This document shows, piece by piece, positions 59,150 through 64,000 of a DNA stretch of 64,000 bases. The notes beneath the pieces were generated by a model. The model was not told the origin of the DNA and did not search any database. It worked only from the letters and a program-made list of their open reading frames with translations. Numbering within the stretch: the stretch's first letter is position 1; every line of letters begins with the position of its first letter. The DNA is from Diphasiastrum complanatum. Taxonomy: Eukaryota; Streptophyta; Lycopodiopsida; Lycopodiales; Lycopodiaceae. The translations under genes and the position numbers were made by a program. The stretch is taken from contig CM055107.1 of the NCBI GenBank assembly GCA_029204225.1, forward strand, positions 27,707,072-27,771,071, in the 5' to 3' direction.

Positions 59150-62100
59150 CAATATGCTCTCAATGCTTTGCTTTGCACATGATTTCATTTCACACAATAC
59201 TGGTAAGTGTAGAAAATGATATAATAGTGAAAAATAGGTTAATGGACTACAATGGTCCTGAAATTGATGGCAAACTTGATAAATGAACTGCCCTTGAAAA
59301 AACCTTCCATTTGATACCCATATTGGCATTAAAAAAAAAAAATTTAAAAAAAAAACATTCCGGGAAACCCTAATGGGAATTCTTGAAACGTGTTCCGGAT
59401 CGTGGCCTGCAACTTTGCTTCCTAACACAACCTAGACCATTCTTGTTATGGTTGATGGTATACAAAAAGTGATTTTTTCATGATTATACGAAAGTATAAT
59501 CATGAAAAAATAACGATGCATATGATCATTCTCCTTAGAACTACTATCAAACATGAAACTACTCTACATACTATGCCTCGAAATTGTTTTCATGATGGCC
59601 AAAGAAATTCCAAAAAAAACGCAAGACTAAATAACGATAAATCGTACCTCTCCCGTCTAGATAGCTCCGCGGGTCTATCGAGCTGATATAAAACAAAGCC
59701 AGAAAAAAAGACATGTTATATGTTACCAAATATTTAAAGCTCAACATAGAAATTCGAGTCAAGCAAGAAGCATTTTATGAAACCAACTTGAACATGTCAA
59801 ATGATGACCTTAACTTATATATGTTCCAAGCACTTGTTTTCATAGTTGACAGACGGTATAATGATAATTACAATAGACATGAAATGATGCAAGTAAAAAG
59901 GATGTACAAGCTCAACTTCAAAGGAGCACCCAAAGCTTAACTACAAACTTGGCATGTGTAATAGCAAGAAAGTTGAGGAGGTACATCACTTGAATCCTCT
60001 TCTTGGACATTAGTGGATTGATGATTGAAGATGAAAGGACAAAATAGGGCCAATAGCAGTAGGAAGAAATAACCTATAATGTGTGACTCTAATACACATC
60101 ATTGCAGACAATAAATAATGGTATGTTTTTTACTATCTGGCAATAAATAATGGTATTTTTTGTATTATAGACACAATTCCATACTTCTCTATATGCTTGC
60201 CTCGAAACTACTTGTGGGACTCACAATTTCTTCCAAGAAGCTCCTAATTAAGGATAAACAAGAGCTAGAGACTCTCATTTCAGATTATTGGGTTTGGTGT
60301 CTCAAGCTCTTTTTACGAGAGTTCTACTCTTTAGAGAGCTTAATTGGAGATCCACCTAAGCTATTAGCATGCCACCTTCATCTTTCATTAACTTTTCCTA
60401 GTTGGAAAATGCTTTGCGAATGCTATTTGTTGCCTTTATACTTCATTTGATGCCAATATTGTGATTTCATAACGTGGTATCAGAGCACATTCATGCCTTC
60501 TTTAGAGGCTAATTTTTTCTCTCTAGTTGTTTGCTCTCTCTAGACATTTTTTCTTTGGCCAATTTGCCCTCTCTAGCCATTTTCTTCTGTAGACCTATCT
60601 ATATAGACAACATTTTCCATAATTTTTTAAATTTTTAATCAAGATTGAGTTTGTCAATTTCGGTTTCCTAGTGGTTTGGCGCCTCTAGAGAAGTGTCTTA
60701 ATTGTTGGCCATTTTTTGAAAACCCTACTTTTTTTACTTTTGGAAAAGGTCATCAAGGTGACAAAAGCTGAAAAAAAAAACACATTTTGAGAGTGCAAGA
60801 TCAAGGCACACCGATCAATATTCTCTTTCAGTAGTTTGTATGAACAACACTAATCTATTCCTCTATTTAGTGGATCTACATGTTCTATGTTATCTTGCAA
60901 GACTTAAGGTCCAATTTTTATCCTTCTTGACTTGATAGACATGAAGTCAACAACATGAAACATGTCTTTACACTTTTTGCTAACCAACAAGTGTAGCAAA
61001 CTTCAAAGCTCATCAATCAAATATTTTTATATCAAGATATTCCACTTCAATTTTTTTGCATCAAAGAGGGTTCACATGACAAAGGACAATCATCTTTTCC
61101 AGTTTTGTTTCTTCCCATTTTTTTTTCAACTTTGTAATTTTTAGTTTTTGTTCTTGTCTTTGTTCCATCCACCATTTCTTTGTGGATTGTTCTCAAATCA
61201 AGCACAGGTTGTGACTTCTTTCTATCAAACTATATTTTGGGCACTATGGGGACGTTGAATCTGTTAGAAATCCATAAATCATAATATGGATGGACAGACT
61301 AGGATTCGAACCCAGGACCTCCCTCATACCGGATGGGATGCTCTACCACGAGCTATCCGCCCTGTTTGATAGTTCTCTCTAGAGTGTGGATTGATATTCC
61401 AACACCCCCCCTCAAGCCACACTTGGTTGGGGTCCTAGCTATCACCTGCCCCACAACTTGGGCCACCTAACCACGGCATTGACACCATGAACAGATAGGT
61501 CTAACTTGGCTCTGATACCATGTTAGAAATCCATAAACCATAATATGGATGGACAGACTAGGATTCGAACCCAGGACCTCCCTCATACCGGATGGGATGC
61601 TCTACCACTGAGCTATCCGCCCTGTTTGATAGTTCTCTCTAGAGTGTGGATTGATATTCCAACAGAATCGACACACTAGTTGAATACAGTAATGTCCTAT
61701 TTTAAGATCTATCCACATAGTGATACTTCTTATTTTAAAGATTGAGCTAAGTCTTGGTGGTAGACATGTAGACGAGATGATTGCCCTTCTGACTAGCGTG
61801 CTTTTGTACATGATCTTACACTTGCTATGTCTCCACAAATGACTTAAAAAGTGATTGTTAGGCCCCAATCGTGGCCTTGAAGGATCCATGACCACGTGGG
61901 TTCGGTAACCATGAGTGCCGAGGCACAACCCACACCAGGTGAGTAGTAGCAAGCACGAATCACGCCTAGTCTACGCACCAACGATATCACAGTTCCTTAG
62001 GTGTCACAATAGGTAACCCGTGTAGACATGAGTGCTACTAGTTGTGACATGAGGTGTGTAGGTCCCGATCAAATCAACTCATGCTTTGTTGTGCCTAAGT

Positions 62101-63138
62101 GGCCATTGGTCCACTTTGGTCACCTACCGACTAAACCCTAGTCATTGCCCATTGGCACCATGAGTTGATTTAGCACAAAGGCTTATGATTTAGCCAAGAC
62201 CTTTGTTGAAAGATTATTAAGGTTGTATGGACTGCCATGTGACATCATTAGCCATAGTATCCGGAGTTTAAAGGTCAATTCTGGTCTACAATTTTCCCTA
62301 AGCTTGAGACTCCTCTTAGTGTTTCATTGATCATCTTGAATCAAATGGACACATGGAAAGAACTTATCAGACTATGGAGGATATGTTGAGGACGTATGTT
62401 TTTCACAGGCAATCTCATGCAAGAGATTTGCAACTTTCTATATCCAAATAGACTTTGCCTTTACATTCACCAAAAATTAGGTTGAAAACCATACATAAGC
62501 ATAAACTGACTATAACATGTAGCATAATGTTTCCTATTATTGTAAGCAAACTCTATCAATGGGATTCTTTGCCATGAGAAGGTAATGACATGACATGGCT
62601 AGCTCATTTGGGCTAGAGCAATCCTTAACAACACCAAAGCTTGCATATCATAAAACTTTACACCATTTTTCTGAAATAGAAACACTAAGAGGGTTGTAGC
62701 ACTAAACATAGATAAAATGACCACAAATTCATAAAATCACAAATTCTCATAATTCACAATCAATTGGTAATCATCCACTTGATAGATCATCAACTCTCAA
62801 TCCATTAGCATTTATACCAAATACCTCAAATTCAATTTTGCCAACTTTTTCTGTTTAGGAAATAACTAGTCAAAAGAAGAAGACAAGGCTTTAAATAGCA
62901 CAAAAGTTATAGTAATGAATAAGATAATTGTCGAATAAAAACATACCGAGCATACAAGCAACCTTAAACAAAGAACCTTGTTGTAGAAATTGGTCTGATG
63001 TCACACCATCATTTGCATTGGAAAAAATAAAAGGGTATCGAAAAGGATACTAACATCAACATCTTTGGCCTTGACATTCTTCATTTTCACCAGATTGGGA
63101 TTCTCAATTTCAATAACACCTTGGGTGCCCTTTCTTTT
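27010..63138 (-). CDS. PDAP1: PDAP1/HASPP28 homologue (28 kDa heat- and acid-stable phosphoprotein), 5' exon(s) outside the window
   Basis: Four minus-strand exons: 63138-63055, 35889-35804, 27334-27269 and 27044-27010. They encode [19 protein letters not shown] / [20 protein letters not shown] / [20 protein letters not shown] / AAKKVEACK-stop, the conserved C-terminal half of the PDAP1 family, a small basic, highly charged and largely helical phosphoprotein of poorly defined function. Splice phases agree for the last three exons. Between exon 63055 and exon 35889 about ten residues (family: KTTELSRR-like) and a phase change are missing, so a micro-exon of roughly 29-32 nt must lie in the 27 kb gap; I did not find it. 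The N-terminal glycine/basic region should lie beyond 64000. Introns are 27 kb and 8.5 kb. Confidence 0.85.
27269..27334 (-). CDS. PDAP1: PDAP1 penultimate exon
   Basis: Acceptor gtactactag/aacgac, donor aagctg/gtatca. Encodes (E)[20 protein letters not shown], the family's RLALIRQQR motif. Confidence 0.9.
27464..27945 (-). pseudogene. Tandem duplicate of the PDAP1 3' exon-intron segment, decayed exon at 27778-27717
   Basis: The segment from the terminal exon to about 130 bp beyond the penultimate exon (27030-27463) is repeated immediately upstream. The duplicate exon (27778-27717) keeps ctag as acceptor, tagtcattctagtagtgcatgaca as flank and an agctg/gtt donor. It is 62 bp instead of 66 and reads a stop in the third codon in the normal phase. 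Inclusion in mRNA would break the protein, so it must be skipped or the allele is non-functional. Confidence 0.8.
28207..28506 (-). pseudogene. Copia RNase H C-terminal end and start of 3' LTR
   Basis: Minus strand: [40 protein letters not shown] is the C-terminal signature of Copia polyproteins (DIFTKPL). A purine-rich ggggaatatttaaaaa and a probable LTR start (tgtaatgataag) follow at about 28260. Nothing upstream of the terminal domain remains. Confidence 0.85.
28507..28967. other. PDAP1 intron, no feature recognised
   Basis: No gene, repeat or RNA signal that I can support between the Copia fragment and the fold-back element. Confidence 0.4.
28968..29252. mobile_element. Fold-back MITE (285 bp) with arms of about 130 bp
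   Basis: The left arm starting tggggttaaaagaactaaag is repeated as reverse complement ending ctttagttcttttgacccca. Arms match almost throughout (cgatgaacttcggatcgcga, gtcggtaatccataaagtct) and leave only about 20 bp in the middle. No clear target-site duplication. The transcript would fold into a near-perfect hairpin. Confidence 0.85.
29253..29880. other. PDAP1 intron, no feature recognised
   Basis: AT-rich sequence without a recognisable gene, probably including the 3' LTR of the Copia fragment to its right. Confidence 0.35.
29885..30214 (-). pseudogene. Copia fragment: gag piece and RNase H tail, large internal deletion
   Basis: Minus strand: [20 protein letters not shown] and [10 protein letters not shown] (30150-30060) is Copia gag. 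After about 40 bp the sequence continues [20 protein letters not shown] (about 29980-29900), the C-terminal end of a Copia polyprotein. All enzymes between are gone. Confidence 0.75.
30915..31075 (+). pseudogene. LINE ORF2 fragment (EN-RT linker)
   Basis: [20 protein letters not shown] and [20 protein letters not shown] with ESWVE match the linker of LINE-1 (KLIDSLFSSSSLFWKIFSKK, DSWVEYATG). Only this piece is present, on the plus strand. Confidence 0.75.
31304..33325 (+). pseudogene. hAT transposase, second lineage (DUF659/BED type, copy hAT-4)
   Basis: The BED finger lies at the start ([20 protein letters not shown], Cys-Cys-His) with a basic linker ([13 protein letters not shown]). The frame breaks at 31665-31900 (remnants [19 protein letters not shown]), then 342 open codons from 31904: [77 protein letters not shown] shift near 32810 leads to [20 protein letters not shown] and [17 protein letters not shown], the hAT dimerisation domain, then an acidic tail ending about 33325. 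It appears intronless, unlike hAT-1 to hAT-3. Several stops and shifts. Confidence 0.88.
33690..33775. repeat. Clustered CAAACGTTTG subterminal palindromes
   Basis: Perfect CAAACGTTTG at 33691-33700 and 33712-33721, plus four half-sites (caaacg/cgtttg) up to 33765. The position just 3' of hAT-4 and the similarity in style to gaaacgcgtttc near hAT-2 suggest transposase-binding repeats. Confidence 0.65.
33798..34008 (+). pseudogene. LINE reverse transcriptase fragment
   Basis: [40 protein letters not shown] and [15 protein letters not shown] align with LINE-1 RT (VNSLNTDFLKLVSQLLSPYI, GFPTNWCTNLLHPILK). It ends exactly where Gypsy sequence begins. Confidence 0.85.
34009..35360 (+). pseudogene. 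Ty3/Gypsy pol fragment: RT, start of RNase H, integrase zinc finger
   Basis: The RT is nearly complete: [73 protein letters not shown] and the active site VNFVDDIL (YVDD replaced by FVDD). A frameshift at about 34640 leads to [20 protein letters not shown] and the RNase H start [17 protein letters not shown]. This then jumps to integrase ([18 protein letters not shown], a stop, [20 protein letters not shown]). The core of RNase H and the integrase DDE are missing. 5' sequences are replaced by the LINE fragment. Confidence 0.88.
35361..35803. other. PDAP1 intron, no feature recognised
   Basis: Sequence between the Gypsy remnant and the PDAP1 exon with no supportable gene or repeat. Confidence 0.35.
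35804..35889 (-). CDS. PDAP1: PDAP1 internal exon
   Basis: Acceptor tttattgcag/agaag, donor gacctag/gtgtgt. Encodes (R)[18 protein letters not shown] and [10 protein letters not shown]. The split Glu codon joins exactly to the exon at 27334. Confidence 0.9.
35890..37361. other. PDAP1 long intron, no feature recognised
   Basis: About 1.5 kb without a supportable coding frame, terminal repeat or RNA gene. The missing PDAP1 micro-exon could be anywhere from here to 63 kb. Confidence 0.35.
37362..39320 (-). pseudogene. Strongly decayed Ty3/Gypsy pol
   Basis: Minus strand: an RT piece ([39 protein letters not shown]) at 39270-39125. Degenerate RT/RNase H follows to about 38300. An integrase piece carries [20 protein letters not shown] and [10 protein letters not shown] at 37590-37460. 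Frames change constantly. Older than the Gypsy at 34-35.3 kb. Confidence 0.7.
39458..40780 (-). pseudogene. Unclassified GC-rich coiled-coil ORF pair, possibly a retroelement gag-like protein
   Basis: The minus frame 40780-40022 (252 codons) has an acidic N-terminus ([19 protein letters not shown]). A long heptad coiled coil follows (about residues 75-205: [40 protein letters not shown]), then a basic tail ([18 protein letters not shown]). After a gap and frame change, 39950-39460 continues [40 protein letters not shown], ending in a Lys/Gly-rich tail. G+C is clearly above that of the flanks. I do not recognise the family; the coding-like composition and position between retroelements suggest a gag-like ORF or a captured host gene. 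Confidence 0.4.
40860..43434 (+). pseudogene. Copia polyprotein (copy A), arm 1: protease, integrase, RT remnant, RNase H
   Basis: Starts inside gag/protease. The protease active site is [15 protein letters not shown] (about 41070-41110). A frameshift near 41370 precedes the integrase: zinc finger [20 protein letters not shown]...CEGCILGKF, catalytic core [16 protein letters not shown] and [18 protein letters not shown] at 42261-42263 replaces the Trp present in copy B. At about 42563 a 650-bp deletion removes most of RT (copy B keeps it). The tail of RT ([18 protein letters not shown]) and the complete RNase H ([56 protein letters not shown]) are intact to the stop at 43434. Confidence 0.9.
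43465..43828 (+). mobile_element. 3' LTR of Copia copy A (364 bp)
   Basis: Starts tgttagaataat after the polypurine tract aaggaggg and ends tttgtaca. Compared by eye with the LTR at 55337-55700 (reverse complement) it shows three substitutions. Confidence 0.9.
43829..46230. other. Unclassified segment shared by both arms (arm 1 copy)
   Basis: The first 145 bp are antisense to the Copia gag seen at 55185-55336. The rest carries short open frames preserved in both arms (for example 44713-45126) that are Trp/Leu-rich and look non-coding. It includes imperfect tandem copies of ccttggcattcttggttgct at about 44890-45000. I cannot assign it to an element class. Confidence 0.5.
46494..46536. repeat. 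(CT)n in the hAT-3 3' UTR
   Basis: CT run of about 43 bp; its counterparts are at 50989-51030 and 59090-59147 in the other 3' ends, with different lengths. Confidence 0.95.
46745..50000 (-). pseudogene. hAT transposase (copy hAT-3), BED finger to dimerisation domain, near complete but broken
   Basis: Starts [20 protein letters not shown] with BED finger [20 protein letters not shown](H) at 50000-49800. [20 protein letters not shown] and [20 protein letters not shown] (49310-49150) follow. After an intron comes [20 protein letters not shown] (first catalytic Asp), [18 protein letters not shown] and [10 protein letters not shown] (49000-48680), with two stops. Next: [20 protein letters not shown] and [20 protein letters not shown] (48560-48200), [16 protein letters not shown] (48030), then [20 protein letters not shown] and [20 protein letters not shown] with [20 protein letters not shown] (47790-47520), the dimerisation domain. 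An RG-rich, acidic tail ends at about 46745. Best preserved of the three related copies. Confidence 0.88.
50989..51030. repeat. (GA)n in the right-hand hAT 3' end
   Basis: Counterpart of the CT run at 46494-46536 in inverted position. Confidence 0.95.
51834..52303 (-). mobile_element. Solo LTR (470 bp) with TSD CTAAA, only in arm 2
   Basis: tgtaggaaat...ttctaaca flanked by ctaaa at 51829-51833 and 52304-52308. Arm 1 has the uninterrupted site (ctaaaggcc on the reverse strand at about 45700). Same family as the solo LTR at 5193. It contains a purine block (gaagaagaagaaa type) near 51890-51950. It inserted into arm 2 after the duplication, or was lost cleanly from arm 1, which is less likely. 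Confidence 0.92.
52309..54048. other. Unclassified segment shared by both arms (arm 2 copy)
   Basis: Reverse complement of 43985-45701. No gene identified. Near 53630-53660 a short unit (catatcagcatcaagcgt) is present two to three times where arm 1 has one fewer copy. Confidence 0.5.
54049..55336 (+). pseudogene. Copia copy C: LTR, PBS and gag start, interrupted by Copia B
   Basis: A probable LTR (start not exactly placed, about 54050-54948) is followed by PBS tggtatcagagc at 54950-54961. Gag starts with ATG at 55017: [20 protein letters not shown], a TAA stop at 55092-55094, then [20 protein letters not shown] and [19 protein letters not shown]. It ends at 55336 where the Copia B LTR begins in the opposite orientation, so Copia B inserted into Copia C. 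Confidence 0.75.
54950..54961 (+). promoter_or_regulatory. Primer-binding site of Copia copy C
   Basis: tggtatcagagc, complementary to the initiator Met tRNA 3' end, lies 55 bp before the gag ATG. Confidence 0.85.
55337..55700 (-). mobile_element. 3' LTR of Copia copy B (364 bp)
   Basis: The plus strand reads tgtacaaac...attctaaca; the polypurine tract is on its right (ccctcctt). The site flank is actga. Confidence 0.9.
55731..58421 (-). pseudogene. Copia polyprotein (copy B), arm 2: integrase, RT, RNase H with three stops
   Basis: The open frame starts at 58499 in antisense hAT sequence and enters Copia at about 58421. Integrase: [53 protein letters not shown]. The linker has repeated FGQQS units. 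[59 protein letters not shown] stop at 56780-56778 comes before the active site [13 protein letters not shown] (about 56690). RNase H follows with a stop at about 56098 and ends [14 protein letters not shown] at about 55770. Gag and protease are absent because the arm ends here. RT motifs are all present, so this copy is more complete than copy A. Confidence 0.9.
58422..59417 (+). pseudogene. hAT 3' end fragment (copy hAT-5): transposase tail, 3' UTR and terminus
   Basis: Starts in the tail codons (YEEEWMDEG) found in hAT-3 at about 47130, passes a long G run (58555-58571), the RG-rich tail and DSDFELED end (about 58895). It then shows the same 3' UTR with (GA)n (59090-59147) and the terminus gtggcctgcaactttg. 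It lies in the same orientation as the right-hand 3' end at 50655-51304, so arm 2 is bracketed by two parallel hAT 3' ends. Confidence 0.85.
59090..59147. repeat. (GA)n in hAT-5
   Basis: GA run of about 58 bp in the hAT 3' UTR, longer than in the other two copies. Confidence 0.95.
59472..59511. repeat. Perfect 18-bp hairpin with GAAA loop
   Basis: attttttcatgattatac, gaaa, gtataatcatgaaaaaat. Both arms are exact complements. No element boundary was recognised around it. Confidence 0.9.
59512..60474. other. PDAP1 intron with a probable LTR end
   Basis: Ends directly at a PBS, so its right part is probably a 5' LTR; start not identified. Short frames at 59713-59940 and 60160-60450 show no family resemblance. 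Confidence 0.4.
60475..60486 (+). promoter_or_regulatory. Primer-binding site of an LTR retroelement remnant
   Basis: tggtatcagagc complementary to the initiator Met tRNA. No gag or pol follows before the TRIM, so the element is a stub. Confidence 0.75.
60487..61261. other. Post-PBS AT-rich sequence, no gene recognised
   Basis: Leader-like sequence of the stub element, then unidentified intron sequence up to the TRIM. Confidence 0.35.
61262..61404 (-). repeat. TRIM 3' LTR (143 bp)
   Basis: Direct copy of the 5' LTR with a one-base deletion in the tRNA-like part and one or two substitutions (for example ataaatc versus ataaacc). Confidence 0.92.
61291..61362 (-). ncRNA. tRNA-like sequence in the TRIM 3' LTR, 1-nt deletion in box A
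   Basis: Same sequence as in the other LTR, but one base is missing in the D loop (gctcgtggtagagc), which damages box A. Box B is intact. Confidence 0.65.
61521..61664 (-). repeat. TRIM 5' LTR (144 bp)
   Basis: The minus strand starts TGTTGGAATATC and ends GGATTTCTAACA. The first 98 bp are shared with the left end of the chimeric element at 12535. Confidence 0.92.
61550..61622 (-). ncRNA. tRNA-like sequence in the TRIM 5' LTR, box A and box B intact
   Basis: Minus strand, 73 nt: acceptor GGGCGGA pairs with TCTGTCC (two G-U pairs) plus discriminator A. D arm GCTC/GAGC with box A TAGCTCAGTGG. T arm CTGGG/CCTAG with box B GGTTCGAATCC. The anticodon arm is irregular (TCCCATCCGGTATGAGGGA, pairing only with a bulge), so I cannot assign an isotype. 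It has the internal promoter of a Pol III gene but is probably not a functional tRNA. Confidence 0.7.
61670..62179. other. PDAP1 intron, no feature recognised
   Basis: Slightly GC-richer than its flanks around 61860-62160 but without a supportable frame; may be the Gypsy element's degraded upstream part. Confidence 0.35.
62180..62470 (+). pseudogene. Ty3/Gypsy integrase fragment
   Basis: Plus strand, with frame changes: [20 protein letters not shown], then a degenerate FTSQFW-like stretch (motif normally DRDPRFTS.FW), [20 protein letters not shown] (normally DGQTER..N..LE..LR.Y). This is the second half of the integrase core. Heavily mutated. Confidence 0.75.
62471..63054. other. PDAP1 intron, no feature recognised
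   Basis: Intron sequence between the Gypsy scrap and the PDAP1 exon donor. Confidence 0.4.
63055..63138 (-). CDS. PDAP1: PDAP1 exon (upstream-most in window)
   Basis: Acceptor atgtgcag/aaaaga, donor gttgat/gttagt; 28 codons, phase 0 at both ends. Encodes [16 protein letters not shown] and [12 protein letters not shown], the signature of the family just before its helical C-terminal half. Confidence 0.9.
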
Positions 63139-64000
63139 CTGCACATTGTAAACAAATCAACAAAAAGTTTTAGGAAAAGTCGGTTTAATGCAAAGTTCAA
63201 TACACTAAACTTCTCTACTTCCTCCAAGACCCTCGGTCTTGACTAAAAGTTCACCAAACCATTATCACACATGATTTGCTAGAACCAAGATTATCAACTT
63301 TCTATGTAAGAACAAACAAACTTTGACATATCACTACATGGCATCTAAATTCACAATGCAAGCTAGAAATGCAAAATATCGTAACCTCCATAATGAACAT
63401 CGTCATTTTGTATTCAAAATCAAACTATCCCTCCAGTTTAAAATAATTTGGAATCCTTGGTTTAAGGGCTTCAAGCCCAAAACTTGCATCTATCAATTAG
63501 ATCTTGAAGAGATGACTACTATATTTAAAATCAAATGCTCAAAATTATAGGAATTTAAGAGCCCTAAATTGAGCACTAGATCTCTGGCACTCTATTTATT
63601 GGTATTTGTAGGTAATTCATATTATTAGGACTCAATCATATAATAAGGACACTAAGTCTTATTAATAGTTACTCGGCATTTCAAATAAGTTTGACAAGTC
63701 CTATCAAGCTCATTAACTGGACCTACTAACCATTTCAAATAGGCTTTTGACTATGATTTGTTGGGTAGTTCTTCTCACACTTACTAGCATCGTCATCAAC
63801 AATACTATCCTAGGATCACAAACCAAAGCCAACAAAACCCTAAGAGACACCAAGGTATGCACAAACTATCCACTTTATTGATTCCTCTTGATAGTACATA
63901 TCAAGGAAGTGAGGCATACTAGAAAGGCTCTAGTTCCCATGCCCTTCACCTCACACACCCGCTCTCGACCCCAATCCCTCCTAACCAAACATGTGGCGCA
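63139..64000. other. PDAP1 intron, no feature recognised
   Basis: No N-terminal PDAP1 exon and no transposon boundary recognised up to the window edge. Confidence 0.4.

Larger units (their letters stand above)
61262..61664 (-). mobile_element. Intact TRIM (403 bp) with TSD GAATC and tRNA-like sequence in both LTRs
   Basis: Two LTRs of 143 and 144 bp (61262-61404 and 61521-61664) flank a 116-bp interior with no coding capacity. Both LTRs run TG...CA. Target-site duplication gaatc at 61257-61261 and 61665-61669. On the minus strand, PBS tggtatcagagccaag follows the 5' LTR (right) directly, and polypurine ttgagggggg precedes the 3' LTR (left). This fits a terminal-repeat retrotransposon in miniature. 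The LTRs differ by only a few changes, so insertion is recent. Confidence 0.93.

Noticed and set aside
60160-60450. Small novel protein on the plus strand
   Set aside because: It sits in the probable LTR directly before a PBS, with no homology or domain visible.
61550-61622. A normal host tRNA gene with nameable anticodon
   Set aside because: The anticodon arm is irregular and the copy lies in both LTRs of a TRIM, so I report it as tRNA-like only.

Overview
The window looks like a repeat-choked stretch of a large land-plant nuclear genome. It has spliced, GT-AG introns, two conserved single-copy-type eukaryotic genes whose exons are scattered among very long introns, and plant-type Copia, Gypsy, LINE, hAT and TRIM elements at many stages of decay. 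I cannot name the species. The long introns and LINE style suggest a fern, lycophyte or gymnosperm rather than a compact angiosperm, but that is a guess.

Two host genes run on the minus strand. A SKA1 homologue (spindle and kinetochore-associated protein 1) has six phase-consistent exons between 19586 and 11259. Its last exon or exons are not seen and may lie left of the window. A PDAP1/HASPP28 homologue (28 kDa heat- and acid-stable phosphoprotein) has exons at 63138-63055, 35889-35804, 27334-27269 and 27044-27010. Its N-terminal exon(s) lie right of the window and one tiny exon was not located. Almost everything else is intron or intergenic sequence filled by transposons.

Region by region: 1-2055 is the 3' part of a hAT transposase. 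2050-10400 holds three head-to-tail minus-strand LINE copies and a TPR gene fragment, separated by (CT)n tracts, with a solo LTR inside the first LINE. 11.2-19.7 kb is SKA1, with a chimeric solo LTR (12535-13166), a second hAT (15.3-18.3 kb) and a small hAT MITE in its 7 kb intron. 20.2-24.4 kb is a jumble of Copia fragments in both orientations. 27.0-27.95 kb is the 3' end of PDAP1 with a tandemly duplicated, decayed exon. 28.2-35.4 kb has Copia pieces, a fold-back MITE, a third hAT type, LINE scraps and a Gypsy RT. 36-41 kb has a decayed Gypsy and an unclassified coiled-coil ORF. 41.4-58.4 kb is a giant inverted duplication centred on a hAT element. 58.4-63 kb has another hAT 3' end, an LTR/PBS remnant, an intact 403-bp TRIM and a Gypsy integrase scrap.

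The most unusual items are: (1) a TRIM with perfect target-site duplication whose LTRs carry a tRNA-like sequence with box A and box B; (2) the 17-kb inverted duplication (two Copia copies, a shared unclassified segment and hAT 3' ends) lying inside one PDAP1 intron; (3) LINE units that end in (CT)n and sit head-to-tail in CT tracts; (4) the duplicated PDAP1 exon; and (5) a solo-LTR-like element built from parts of two different LTR families. All coding transposons seen here are broken.
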